Below are positions 47,783-57,393 of a DNA stretch of 64,000 bases, piece after piece. The notes below the pieces were generated by a model, which was not told where the DNA came from, made no database searches, and saw only the letters and a list, made by a program, of their open reading frames with translations. Made by a program: the position numbers and the translations under genes. Source of the DNA: Bradyrhizobium quebecense (GTDB lineage: Bacteria; Pseudomonadota; Alphaproteobacteria; Rhizobiales; Xanthobacteraceae); the NCBI RefSeq assembly GCF_013373795.3, contig NZ_CP088022.1, forward strand, positions 2,976,001 to 3,040,000, written 5' to 3'. Each line of letters opens with the position of its first letter. Positions within the stretch are counted from its first letter, which is position 1.

Positions 47783-48211
47783 ATGTGTGACTATAGTCTG
47801 CACGCCGTGGCGTCGCGCCCCGCCATTGTTGGAGAGACGCTGATCACCACGACTTTCCGCGGCACGTCGACCCGCGGCTTTGCTTCGGAGACCGATCCCA
47901 CTGTCGCGGTCTGCATGCTGCCGGGCACCGAGCTCGCTTTCGCCGAGAACGTTCGCTACGACAGCCGCTGGATCTGGACCAAGACGATGAACTTCCGCGT
48001 CGGCGTGTTCAACGAAGTCGAGCCCGACGTTCCCGATCGCCATCATGACGCGGTCGAATTCCCCGACGGCAGCCATGTGCTGGTGACCCAGCTCGTCGAG
48101 GGACAACGCGTCAGCGTGCTGCAATTGCCGGCACTGCATCCGTCGGTCGAGCAGAAGCCGAAGGTTGTGGAGCGGCGGCCCTCCGCATTTGCGTCGCTGT
48201 TTTTGGGTTGA
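47783..48211 (+). CDS. Conserved hypothetical protein (142 aa)
   Basis: A 142-residue soluble protein beginning MCDYSLHAVASRPAIVGETL and containing TSTRGFASETDPTVAVCMLPG, LAFAENVRYDSRWIW and RHHDAVEFPDGSHVLVTQL, then a basic tail. I believe it to be conserved in Bradyrhizobium but know no function. A mainly beta structure is likely. GAGGAG lies 7 bases before the ATG, inside a possible hairpin switch. It is transcribed away from lexA in the same direction, 256 bases on. Confidence 0.75.
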   Translation: MCDYSLHAVASRPAIVGETLITTTFRGTSTRGFASETDPTVAVCMLPGTELAFAENVRYDSRWIWTKTMNFRVGVFNEVEPDVPDRHHDAVEFPDGSHVLVTQLVEGQRVSVLQLPALHPSVEQKPKVVERRPSAFASLFLG

Positions 48212-48356
48212 GCGCATCGTCGCCGCGGAATGAGCTGTTCGGCGGCGGATGACCTAAGCGATTTCGAGCGACCCCGGACGCCGGGTTCCGGGGCGCGGCT
48301 GGAGAATTGCGTCGGCGCGCGCCTTGGCGCATCATCGGGCACGGAGGACGTGCGTG

Positions 48357-48584
48357 GTGGTCGACAAGGTCACATGGCAAAAGGCTGGACGCGTCACGGA
48401 GCCGGGTCGCTACATGTTCCGGTTCGGCTGGCTGACGGTGACGGCTGACGACCTGAAGGTCTGGGAGCAATTCCCCGAGGCTTCCTTCACCCTCGTCAAG
48501 AAGCCCGACGCGGGCCCCGACTCCGACGAATACCATCTCGGCCTGTTCGAGCTGCCGACCGGCCCCTTACCCGACAACGGCTAA
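48357..48584 (+). CDS. Conserved small hypothetical protein (75 aa)
   Basis: A 75-residue protein with VTWQKAGRVTEPGRYMFRFG followed by WLTVTADDLKVWEQFP and a polar tail, a compact alpha/beta unit that I recognise as recurrent in Bradyrhizobium without known function. The start is one of two adjacent GTG codons (48354 or 48357), with GGAGG about 8-10 bases before. Its stop overlaps the comEC stop on the other strand by 4 bases, a tail-to-tail overlap. Confidence 0.65.
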   Translation: MVDKVTWQKAGRVTEPGRYMFRFGWLTVTADDLKVWEQFPEASFTLVKKPDAGPDSDEYHLGLFELPTGPLPDNG

Positions 48585-50866
48585 TCCTCGCCCTGCAAAT
48601 CGGTCTCGGCCGGCGTCGCATCGACGGCAGGCCGGGGGGCGCTGGCGGGTGCGCGCAGCGTGGTCTCGCTCTCGCCATCGCCGGGAACCGCTGGCGACCA
48701 TGGCCGGTCGATCCCTCCGGGCTTGACCGCATCGATGGCGTAGCCGTCCCTGATGCGCCGCAGCACCAGCGCGCCGTGGCGCCGCAGCCGCTCGGCATCG
48801 ATCACCGAGGCCGCGCAGTCCCGCGGTGCCGGCCGCGCGGTCACGATCAGCGCCGCACGCTCGCAGTCGTCGGCCAGCGCCTCGGGCCGGCTCGCCAGCG
48901 CAACGAAGGAGCCGCCCGGCCCTTGCGTCACGCAGCCGCTCGGATCGCAGGAGACGCCCTCGCCGAGCGAGGAATCCGTGGCGGTCCGCGCGTCAGCATC
49001 CGCTGCCAGCCACTCCTTGACCAGAAATGCGTCCTTCGCGCTGTGCATCACATGCAGCCGGCCGTCGCCGCCCCGCACTGCGACGTTGCGGCCGTCGGCG
49101 GAGACCAGCACGTCCGGCTGCGGCACCCGCACAGCCCAGACCGAGGCGACCACCAGCAGCACGGCACCCGACCAGCGCAGCGGCGTGCGCAACAGCCCGA
49201 GAAGGACGAGGCCGGCGCTCGCCACGATCATCGGTCCGACCCCGAACGCCGCCATCCGGCCGACTGCGCCCGGGAGCGCCGCGACCCATTGCGTCACCAG
49301 GATCATCCAGTCGATGCCGAAACCCATGATCGCCCAGAACACCCCGTCGAAGCCGAACGGCATGGCGAGCAGCCCGAGCAGGCCGGCCGGCATCACGACC
49401 GCCGACACCACCGGCATCGCCGCAAGGTTCGCCAGCAGCCCGTAGGGCGTCACGCGGTGGAAATGGAACGCGGCGTAGGGCGTGGTCGCGAGCCCCGCCA
49501 CCAGCGAGGCCAGCATCAGCATCGTGAGCTCGCGCCCGCCCCACAGCGCAACCCGCGCGGTCGCCGAATGATCGGGTGACGCCAGCAGGTTCGGCAGCCC
49601 GATCTGCACCAGCGCCACCAGCCCGAGCGTTGCTGCAAACGACATCTGAAAGCTCGGATGCACCAGCGCTTCCGGCGCGATCGCGAGCACGATCAGCGCC
49701 GCCACCGCCAGCGTGCGGAAGGTGATCGCGCGGCGGTCGACGATCACCGCGATCAGCACCACGGCCGTCATGAAGAACGATCGCTGGGTCGCGACCTCCG
49801 CTCCCGACAGCAGCAGGTAGAACGCCGCCGCGACGAGCGCGGCCGCCGCCGCCCATTTCTTGATCGGGTGTCCCGCCGTCAGCGCCGGAAACAGCGCAAG
49901 CAGCGCGCGGATAGTGAAGAACACGACACCCGCGACCACGGCCATGTGGTAGCCGGAAATCGACAGCACGTGGCCGAGGCCCGAGATGAACATCGCGTCG
50001 TTGACCGGCGTCGTGATCGCATCGCGCCGGCCGGTGAGCAGCGCGGTTGCGATCGCGCGCTGATCCCCGTCGAGGGTGGTGCGGATGCGCGCGTCGATGG
50101 CATCGCGCAGCCACTGCATGAAGGCGGCATAGCGCAACGCAAGGCCACCAGTTGCCGGCGGCTCCCTGGTCTTCACCGCGCCCATTGCGAAACCGGATGC
50201 TCCGATACCCTGGAAATAGAGATCGCGGCCGAAATCATAGGAGCCCGGCCGCTGCGGCCCCAGCGGCGGCATCAGCCGCGCCTTCAATTCGACGAAGCTG
50301 CCGACCTCGGGCGCGGTGCCCTTCTTCACCGAGAGTCTGACGCGCTCGAGTTTTGGCACCTCGCGCTGGCTTTCCATCGACACGACGCGCAGCACGAAGC
50401 GGTCGGTCTTCTCGCGGACGTCGCGTGTCTCGACAAAACCGGTCAGTGCCACGGAAAATATCGGCCGCGCCAGCACGCCATGGGCGATCCGCGCGGTCTT
50501 CCATGTCGCGGTCGCAAAGCCCGCCGCGACCGCCGCCAGCATCACGACGGCGGGAAACACGCTGCGCCGCCGAAGCAGCAACGCCAGCAGGCAGAGCGCG
50601 ATTGCGACGGTCGCCGCGACCGACAGCACCGGCTCGTGCTCGGCCGCAAAATAGAATGCAATGCCGGTGCCGAACGCCACCGACACCCACGGCAACAGCC
50701 GCCCGGCCCCCGTCTCCGCACGCGCCCATTGCCGCAATGTCTCGACGAGAGGCCGCCAGGTGCTGGCGCGCACCGGAATATAGCCACCGACCGGCGCAGC
50801 CGCGCGCGGCGGCCATGTCCCCGCGTAGCCGCGTCTGCCGCCCGGCGTCGTACTCTGCTCCGCCAT
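48581..50866 (-). CDS. comEC: ComEC/Rec2 family DNA uptake channel protein
   Basis: Polytopic membrane protein for passage of single-stranded DNA in natural transformation. The 761-residue protein has an N-terminal membrane pair, an OB-fold DUF4131 part (VALTGFVETRDVREKTDRF), the Competence domain with GLGHVLSISGYHMAVVAG and many membrane helices, and a short C-terminal soluble part. The full metallo-beta-lactamase domain of Gram-positive ComEC is missing or degenerate here, as in many proteobacteria. I choose ATG 50866 with GAGCGGA before it over the TTG at 50893. Confidence 0.92.
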   Translation of the reverse strand: MAEQSTTPGGRRGYAGTWPPRAAAPVGGYIPVRASTWRPLVETLRQWARAETGAGRLLPWVSVAFGTGIAFYFAAEHEPVLSVAATVAIALCLLALLLRRRSVFPAVVMLAAVAAGFATATWKTARIAHGVLARPIFSVALTGFVETRDVREKTDRFVLRVVSMESQREVPKLERVRLSVKKGTAPEVGSFVELKARLMPPLGPQRPGSYDFGRDLYFQGIGASGFAMGAVKTREPPATGGLALRYAAFMQWLRDAIDARIRTTLDGDQRAIATALLTGRRDAITTPVNDAMFISGLGHVLSISGYHMAVVAGVVFFTIRALLALFPALTAGHPIKKWAAAAALVAAAFYLLLSGAEVATQRSFFMTAVVLIAVIVDRRAITFRTLAVAALIVLAIAPEALVHPSFQMSFAATLGLVALVQIGLPNLLASPDHSATARVALWGGRELTMLMLASLVAGLATTPYAAFHFHRVTPYGLLANLAAMPVVSAVVMPAGLLGLLAMPFGFDGVFWAIMGFGIDWMILVTQWVAALPGAVGRMAAFGVGPMIVASAGLVLLGLLRTPLRWSGAVLLVVASVWAVRVPQPDVLVSADGRNVAVRGGDGRLHVMHSAKDAFLVKEWLAADADARTATDSSLGEGVSCDPSGCVTQGPGGSFVALASRPEALADDCERAALIVTARPAPRDCAASVIDAERLRRHGALVLRRIRDGYAIDAVKPGGIDRPWSPAVPGDGESETTLRAPASAPRPAVDATPAETDLQGED

Positions 50867-51296
50867 TCCGCTCGCGATCCCTGCCGGGGGCAAGGCTAGC
50901 GGAAGCTGCGACCTGATCGCTAGCGGAACGGATCAAGAATACGGGACCGGCCAGCCGGGATACCAGGACCGACCTGCGTCACGGCTCCCGGCGGCAGGCC
51001 GCCGCCGGTGCCTGCGTCAAACCGATCGAGCCGAAAGTCTCATTAGGTGCCGATCCCATTGGGACTAGACTGTCCTGATGCCTCCACTCCCGGACAGACG
51101 GGGATGAGGTGGCAACGGCTCGCGGCACTGAAGGCCGCTGGAGCTCTTCTCAGGTGGCCCAAAACTCCCCTGAGATCAGGCGTTGCGGACAAACTCGCAA
51201 ATCTCGCCTGCAACGCCGCGCACCACGCGCACGCCGCGAGCGGATCGAGCGCTGAAAAACGCGAAGAGTAGCGTTTGCAATTGATAGGAGCAGCAC
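50867..51296. other. Intergenic region between divergent comEC and MHS transporter genes
   Basis: About 430 bases. GCTAGCGGAA occurs twice as a direct repeat (about 50896-50905 and 50921-50930), close to the comEC start. The rest shows no frame with credible coding signs; promoters for both genes must lie here. Confidence 0.45.
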
Positions 51297-52625
51297 ATGG
51301 CAATTCAAGTACCGAGCGATTTTCGTCGCGTGATTGTCGCTGCGTCGGTGGGAAACATCATTGAATGGTACGACTTCTACATTTTTGGCAGCCTGGCCGC
51401 AGTTCTGTCGGTCAAATTCTTTGAGCAATCCCACCCCGTCGCAGCCCTGCTGAGCACGATCGCGCTGTTCACTGCGGGATTCCTGATCCGTCCGCTGGGG
51501 GCTTTCCTGTTCGGATGGATGGGCGATCGGGTCGGCCGCAAATATACATTTCTCATTACGCTGAGCGGAATGGGACTGGGGACGGGCGCGATCGGACTGA
51601 TCCCAACCTATCAGTCGATCGGCCTGACGGCCGCATTCGTTCTGTTCGGCTTGCGGATGATCCAGGGTCTCTGCCTGGGCGGCGAATATGGCGGCGCCAT
51701 CACCTATGTCGCCGAGCATGTTCCGGACGACCGCCGCGGCTACTACACAGGCTGGCTGCAAACCTCGCCGACGCTCGGGATCGTGGTGTCGCTGGCCGTG
51801 ATCGTCCTGACCCGGACCTGGGCCGGCAATCAGGCCTTCGACGAATGGGCGTGGCGCGTTCCGTTCCTGGTCTCGTTCGTGCTGGTCGCGATCGCCATCT
51901 ACATCCGCCTCCAGCTCCAGGAGACGCCGATTTTCCAGGAGATCAAGGCACGCGGACAGATGACCAGGAATCCCTGGCGGGAAGCCTTCCTCAGCACCAA
52001 CATCAAGTACATCTTGATCGCCATCGTCGTCCTGATCGGACAGGGCGTGGTCTGGTACAGCGGTCAATTCTGGGCACTGTACTTCCTGCAGCAGGTCTCC
52101 AAGGTCGATCCGGTTACCTCGGCCTATATCGTCGGAGCCGCACTGCTGATCGCAACGCCGAGCCTGATCTTCTTTGGCTGGCTGTCGGACCAGATCGGCC
52201 GCAAATCCGTGATCCTCGGAGGAATGCTGCTTGCCGCGCTCACCTACTATCCGCTGTACCTGTGGCTCGGCATGGTCACGCAGCCGGGACACATCAACTA
52301 TCCGGTCGCCGTCTTCATCATCTTCATCCTCGTCTGCTACGTCGGGATGGTGTACGGGCCGGTCGGCGCGTTCCTGGCGGAGTTCTTCCCGGCCAGGATC
52401 AGGTACACCTCGGTCTCGGTGCCGTATCATATCGGCAACGGTTGGGGCGGCGGATTGGTGCCGTTCATCACATCGGCCGCCTTCGCAGCGACTGGCAGCA
52501 TCGGCTACGCGCTGATCTACCCGATTGTCGTTCCCGCGGTGTGCTTCGTGATCGCCCTCTTCATCATGCCGGAGACACGTAAGACCAGAATTTGGGAGCA
52601 GATCGAGGCGCGAGCCGCATCGTGA
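51297..52625 (+). CDS. MHS-family MFS transporter (metabolite:H+ symporter)
   Basis: A 442-residue 12-helix symporter of the MHS branch (ProP, KgtP, ShiA relatives). It begins VPSDFRRVIVAASVGNIIEWYDFYIFG, the hallmark entry of the family. It has the signature RPLGAFLFGWMGDRVGRK and RMIQGLCLGGEYGGAITYVAE, where the GGEYGGA motif lines the path. Likely substrates are dicarboxylates, betaine or shikimate-like acids; nothing nearby decides which. AGGAG lies 9-13 bases before the start. Confidence 0.92.
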   Translation: MAIQVPSDFRRVIVAASVGNIIEWYDFYIFGSLAAVLSVKFFEQSHPVAALLSTIALFTAGFLIRPLGAFLFGWMGDRVGRKYTFLITLSGMGLGTGAIGLIPTYQSIGLTAAFVLFGLRMIQGLCLGGEYGGAITYVAEHVPDDRRGYYTGWLQTSPTLGIVVSLAVIVLTRTWAGNQAFDEWAWRVPFLVSFVLVAIAIYIRLQLQETPIFQEIKARGQMTRNPWREAFLSTNIKYILIAIVVLIGQGVVWYSGQFWALYFLQQVSKVDPVTSAYIVGAALLIATPSLIFFGWLSDQIGRKSVILGGMLLAALTYYPLYLWLGMVTQPGHINYPVAVFIIFILVCYVGMVYGPVGAFLAEFFPARIRYTSVSVPYHIGNGWGGGLVPFITSAAFAATGSIGYALIYPIVVPAVCFVIALFIMPETRKTRIWEQIEARAAS

Positions 52626-52858
52626 CCGAGTGGCCTCGCTGAGGGAGCGACCAACGCTTGCGGCAAGAGTCATGGCCTGGTCATGGCCGCCCTGCAGCGC
52701 GTACGGGACGACGCTTCGTCCTGTACGCGCGTGATTCCGCTGCGGAGCTTGCATCGGCATGAGGTCAACGCGCCTCGGAGGGATCCGGTTTGGCGCAATC
52801 CCTATCTCTCCGGCCGCCTGTGACTGGCGGTCAGGTCAACGTTTCAGTCGGCTCCCTC

Positions 52859-53221
52859 TCAGCCAGCCCGGTGATGCCAGCGATCGTGCCACCAAATGGC
52901 AAAATCACGATCCATCGTCAGCTCCCAGCAAGCGAGCACGATCACCGCGATGCCGGCGAGCACGCTGCTCGTCGTGGCCGATCCATGTTCGTAGCTGAAC
53001 GTCCAGGGTGCCAGCACCAGGGCCAGCCCCATCAGCATCTCGCCCCATTCCTCCAGATAGGACGGAATGATGAATGCCTCGATGGCAAACAGCACGACGC
53101 CCAATCCAAGTGCGATGGAGATCCAAAGAGCTGCCCCGGAGAAGCCCAGGGCAAACGGCGACGCGACCAGCCAGACGCCAACCAACAGGCTGACAGCATC
53201 CTGCCAGTGTTGAATGCGCAT
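52859..53221 (-). CDS. SPW repeat membrane protein
   Basis: A 120-residue protein with four membrane helices and two SPW-like repeats: HWQDAVSLLVGVWLVASPFAL and EEWGEMLMGLALVLAPWTFSY, the usual W-x-(S/A)P-(F/W) pattern. Such proteins are small inner-membrane proteins of unknown role. The ATG at 53221 is preferred because GAGGTGAGG precedes it; a GTG at 53230 is possible. Confidence 0.85.
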   Translation of the reverse strand: MRIQHWQDAVSLLVGVWLVASPFALGFSGAALWISIALGLGVVLFAIEAFIIPSYLEEWGEMLMGLALVLAPWTFSYEHGSATTSSVLAGIAVIVLACWELTMDRDFAIWWHDRWHHRAG

Positions 53222-53531
53222 AATCCTCACCTCCCTCTTCCGAGCATATGGTGCGGCGGGGACAAAAAGGCATCGGTCCGACCTGCGATGTGTTGCCGCT
53301 GTTTGATCCGCAAGCCGACGACCATGCGGCCGTCCGCCCGGAAGCCGCTCTCCACAGCCTCCGACCCTGGTCCCGTCTCGCGATCCAGCGAGGTCCAGAC
53401 GGCCTGCAAGTCAGGGGCAAGATCGCTTGGCTGAGCGGCGGCCGCGAGGTGCACAACGCCCGGCCAAAAACGCTGCCTGACCACGAGGGCCCGCCGGCCC
53501 TCGACGCTTATGCCACGCTCTGGCGTGGAGC
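53222..53531. other. Intergenic stretch with tandem hairpins
   Basis: About 310 bases between the SPW gene and the SnoaL-like gene (both minus). Near 53484-53503 CGAGGGCC pairs with GGCCCTCG, and near 53512-53527 CCACGC pairs with GCGTGG. Both lie just after the SnoaL-like stop and probably end that transcript. Frames present on either strand lack recognisable features. Confidence 0.5.
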
Positions 53532-53918
53532 CTAGATCAGCGGTGTCTGCGACGAGACGTGATGGCAGACGATCTTCCAGTCGCCGTGCTCGCGCGCGAT
53601 CACCCAGGTGATCTTGACGGCGAGCGAGGGCACATCGCCGTCGAGGAAAAAGGACGCGATAGCAGCCATGTTGACGAGGCCGTCATTGACCCGCTCCGTC
53701 CTGACCTCGCTGAATTGGACGCGCGGCGCGTGCCAGCGCGGCAGACCATTAAAATAGGCCTTCACGCCGTCGCGGCCACGATACAGCGTCGGGTTCGAGC
53801 CGAAGAAGAACGCGTGCTGCGAATAGAGCGCAGCAAGCGTATCCGCATCGAGCTTGCCGAAACCTGCGGACCATCTGGCGATGATGGCGGAGGCGATATC
53901 GTCGGCTTCGTCAAGCAT
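53532..53918 (-). CDS. SnoaL/NTF2-like domain protein
   Basis: A 128-residue protein of the SnoaL-like (NTF2) fold. It starts with an N-terminal helix LDEADDIASAIIARWSAGF and has LAALYSQHAFFFGSNPTLYRGRDGVKAYF, the typical strand-helix cup, then FFLDGDVPSLAVKITWVI and WKIVCHHVSSQTP at the end. Members are small enzymes or ligand-binding proteins; no substrate is suggested. It precedes the glnS stop by about 35 bases on the same strand in reading order after glnS. Confidence 0.85.
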   Translation of the reverse strand: MLDEADDIASAIIARWSAGFGKLDADTLAALYSQHAFFFGSNPTLYRGRDGVKAYFNGLPRWHAPRVQFSEVRTERVNDGLVNMAAIASFFLDGDVPSLAVKITWVIAREHGDWKIVCHHVSSQTPLI

Positions 53919-53953
53919 CGATCGCCTCCGTCCGTTGTTCGCGCCGGATCGCG

Positions 53954-55633
53954 CTAACCCTTGCCGCCGACTTCCTTGGCGAAGGTGTCGCGCAGGCCGA
54001 TGGTGCGGTTGAACACCAGCCTGTCCGGCGTCGAATCCGCATCGCGCACGAAATAGCCCTGCCGCTCGAACTGCATCACGTCGGGCGAATTGCTCTCGGC
54101 GATCGCAGGCTCGACCCGCGCATCGCTGAGCACTTCCAGCGACTGCGGATTGAGGTCGGCGGCGAAATCGGCGGCGTTCGGGCTCGGGTTGGCGAAGAGC
54201 TGATTGTAGATGCGGATTTCCGCCGGCTTCGACTGCGCCGCCGGCAACCAGTGCATCGTCGCCTTCACCTTGCGGCCATCGGGCGCGTTGCCGCCCTTGG
54301 TCGCGGGATCGTAGGTCGCGCGCAGCTCGACGATCTCGCCGGCGTCGTTCTTCACGACGCTGGTGCACTTGATGAAGTAGGCATAGCGCAGCCGCACCTC
54401 ATTGCCGGGCGAGAGGCGGAAGAACTTCTTCGGCGGGTTTTCCATGAAGTCGTCGCGCTCGATATAGAGCTCGCGGCCGAACGCGATCTTGCGGGTGCCG
54501 GCGTCCGGATTGTCGGGATGGTTGATCGCCTCGATCTCCTCGACCTGCCCTTCCGGATAGTTCTCGATCACCACCTTGAGCGGCCGCAGCACCGCCATGC
54601 GGCGCAGCGACGTGCGGTTCAGCTCCTCGCGGATGCAGAATTCGAGCATGCCGACATCAACCACGCTGTTGGCCTTGGCGACGCCGATGCGCTTGATGAA
54701 CTCGCGCACCGCAGCCGGCGGCACGCCGCGCCGCTTCAGGCCAGCAATGGTCGGCATCCGCGGATCGTCCCAGCCCGAGACATGGCCGTCACGAACGAGC
54801 TGCGTCAGCACGCGCTTGGACAGCAGCGTGTAGGTCAAATTCAGCCGCGCCATTTCGTACTGGTGCGGCTTCGACGGCACCGGCAGCTTGTCGAGCAGCC
54901 ACTCATAGAGCGGGCGGTGATCCTCGAACTCCAGCGTACAGATCGAATGGGTGATGCCTTCGATCGCATCCGACTGGCCGTGCGCGTAGTCGTAGCTCGG
55001 ATAGATCGACCATTTGTCGCCGGTGCGCGGATGGTGGGCGTGCAGGATGCGGTACAGCACGGGATCGCGCAGGTTGATGTTGCCGGCGGCCATGTCGATT
55101 TTGGCGCGCAGCACGCGGGCGCCGTTCGAGAACTCGCCGGCCTTCATGCGGCGGAACAGGTCGAGGTTCTCCTCGACCGACCGGTCGCGGAACGGCGAGT
55201 TCTTGCCGGGCTCGGTCAGCGTACCGCGGGACAGCCGGATCTCCTCCTGCGACTGATCGTCGACATAGGCGTAGCCAGCCTTGATCAGGCCCTCGGCCCA
55301 ATCGTACAGGCGCTCGAAATAGTCCGACGCAAAGAAGAGGTTTTTGCCCCAATCGTAGCCGAGCCAGTGCACGTCGGCCTGGATCGAGTCGATGTACTCC
55401 TGCTCCTCCTTGGTCGGATTGGTGTCGTCGAAGCGCAAATTGCACTGGCCGCCGAACTCCTGCGCGATGCCGAAATTCAGGGCAATCGACTTGGCGTGAC
55501 CGATATGCAGGTAGCCGTTCGGCTCCGGCGGGAAGCGGGTCACGATCCGATTGTGCTTGTGGGAGGAGAGATCGGCCTGGACGATGTCGCGGATGAAGTC
55601 GCGCCCTGCCTCTGCCGTCGTGTCAATCGTCAT
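53954..55633 (-). CDS. glnS: Glutaminyl-tRNA synthetase
   Basis: Charges tRNA-Gln directly. The 559-residue class I enzyme has the HIGH motif in [31 protein letters not shown] for the ATP/amino acid site, the acceptor-end domain, and a KMSKS-like [11 protein letters not shown]. The C-terminal beta-barrels read the anticodon. The ATG at 55633 gives the normal N-terminus. It is divergent from gltX, with 179 bases between them. Confidence 0.96.
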   Translation of the reverse strand: MTIDTTAEAGRDFIRDIVQADLSSHKHNRIVTRFPPEPNGYLHIGHAKSIALNFGIAQEFGGQCNLRFDDTNPTKEEQEYIDSIQADVHWLGYDWGKNLFFASDYFERLYDWAEGLIKAGYAYVDDQSQEEIRLSRGTLTEPGKNSPFRDRSVEENLDLFRRMKAGEFSNGARVLRAKIDMAAGNINLRDPVLYRILHAHHPRTGDKWSIYPSYDYAHGQSDAIEGITHSICTLEFEDHRPLYEWLLDKLPVPSKPHQYEMARLNLTYTLLSKRVLTQLVRDGHVSGWDDPRMPTIAGLKRRGVPPAAVREFIKRIGVAKANSVVDVGMLEFCIREELNRTSLRRMAVLRPLKVVIENYPEGQVEEIEAINHPDNPDAGTRKIAFGRELYIERDDFMENPPKKFFRLSPGNEVRLRYAYFIKCTSVVKNDAGEIVELRATYDPATKGGNAPDGRKVKATMHWLPAAQSKPAEIRIYNQLFANPSPNAADFAADLNPQSLEVLSDARVEPAIAESNSPDVMQFERQGYFVRDADSTPDRLVFNRTIGLRDTFAKEVGGKG

Positions 55634-55812
55634 CAAAGGGTTCCCTGGAGGAGTCAGCTCAACCTTCTGCCAAATTCGCGCCGTCCGGCCAAGCCTGGTT
55701 TCAAAGTCTGGTTTCAAGCCTGGTTTGGCCGGCAAAAGGTCAGCCGGGGCTTTAGTTATGTTCGGTTCCTGATATACACCACCGCCCATTCCAGCATACG
55801 TCGCACTCGATC

Positions 55813-57233
55813 ATGACCAATTCCGTCGTTACCCGCTTCGCCCCCTCGCCGACCGGCTTCCTCCACATCGGAGGCGCCCGCACCGCGCTGTTCAACTGGC
55901 TCTATGCCAGGAAGCTCGGCGGCAAGATGCTGCTCCGGATCGAGGACACCGACCGCGAACGCTCGACCAAGGAGGCGATCGACGCCATCCTGGACGGCCT
56001 GAAATGGCTCGAGCTCGATTGGGACGGCGATGTCATCTACCAGTTCAGCCGCGCCGCCCGCCATCGCGAGGTCGCCGAGGGCCTGCTCGCCGCCGGGCGC
56101 GCCTATTACTGCTACGCCACCCCGGAGGAGCTCGCCGCGATGCGCGAGAAGGCGCGCGCCGAGGGCCGCACCCGCCTCTATGACGGCATGTGGCGTGACC
56201 GCGATCCGGCCACCGCGCCTTCCGACGTCAAGCCGACCATCCGCCTCAAGGCGCCGCAGACCGGCGAGACCGTGATCGAGGATCAGGTTCAGGGCCGCGT
56301 GGTCTGGCAGAATGAGAACCTCGACGACCTCGTCCTGCTCCGCGGCGACGGCACCCCGACCTACATGCTCGCGGTCGTGGTCGACGACCACGATATGGGC
56401 GTCACCCACATCATCCGCGGCGACGACCACCTGATCAACGCCGCGCGCCAGAAGCAGATCTACGACGCGCTGGAGTGGGAGCTGCCGAGCATGTCCCACA
56501 TTCCGCTGATCCACGGACCGGACGGCTCGAAGCTGTCGAAGCGCCATGGTGCGCTCGGCGTCGATGCCTACCGCGCGCTGGGCTATCTGCCGGCCGCCTT
56601 GCGCAACTATCTCGTCCGGCTCGGCTGGAGCCATGGCGACCAGGAGATCTTTTCGACCCAGGAGATGATCGACGCGTTCGATCTCTCGGCGTCGGCCGCT
56701 CGGCGGCGCGGTTCGATTTCGCCAAGCTGGAGAACCTCAACGGCCACTATATCCGGCAGAGCGACGATCAATCCCTCGTGAGCCAATTCGAGAGCGTGCT
56801 GGATTATGTTCCTGAGGGCGCCGCGCTGAAGGCCAAGCTCAATGACACCACCCGCGCGCAATTGCTGCGGGCGATGCCGAGCCTGAAGGAGCGCGCCAAG
56901 ACGCTGATCGAGCTGATCTCGGGCGCCTACTTCATTTTCGCCGATCGCCCGCTTGAGCTCGATCCGAAAGCGGCCGCGCTCGTCACGCCGGAAACACGCG
57001 CGTTGATCGGCAGGCTGCGCACCGCGCTGGAAGCCGTCAACGACTGGAGGGCCGAAACCACCGAGACCGCCATGCGGAATTTCGCCGAGCAGAACAATCT
57101 GAAACTCGGCGCCGTTGCCCAGCCGCTGCGGGTGGCGCTGACGGGACGTACGACATCGCCGGGCATCTTCGACGTGCTGGCCGTCCTGGGACGCCAGGAG
57201 TGCCTTGCCCGTCTCGCCGATCAGGCGGCGTGA
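55813..57233 (+). pseudogene. gltX: Glutamyl-tRNA synthetase, frameshifted as read
   Basis: Class I synthetase for Glu-tRNA. The first frame gives the HIGH motif in [33 protein letters not shown] and the KMSKS motif in [11 protein letters not shown], and is normal to [12 protein letters not shown]. It then leaves the family sequence at about 56689-56691. Another frame continues with [22 protein letters not shown] and the complete anticodon-binding region to the stop at 57231-57233. One extra base (GCGGTC for GCGTC) restores a normal 473-residue protein. Since gltX is expected to be essential and no second copy is seen, a sequencing or assembly error is more likely than a dead gene. Confidence 0.88.
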
Positions 57234-57393
57234 TCCTGCATGGACCCCCTCCAGGGTCCATCTTGCAGCGCACATTGCAATGAGCTACCCATCGCCGGAC
57301 GCTTTCTCCACAAGCCGTTCCGCCCCGCCATGGGCCGCAAATTAGCGACTGGGCAAGGTCGGTTTTCGCAACGATTTCATCGGGGATCTCACG

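Noticed and set aside
51043..51303. An 86-codon minus-strand and a 74-codon plus-strand frame upstream of the MHS transporter
   Set aside because: They overlap each other antisense, have no motif, and lie in what should be the promoter region.
51150..52760. A 536-codon minus-strand frame
   Set aside because: Antisense to the MHS transporter gene, which matches its family throughout.
53227..53535. Small genes on either strand in the gap after the SnoaL-like gene
   Set aside because: Frames of 85-95 codons exist on both strands, but neither has a ribosome binding site, plausible fold or recognised motif.
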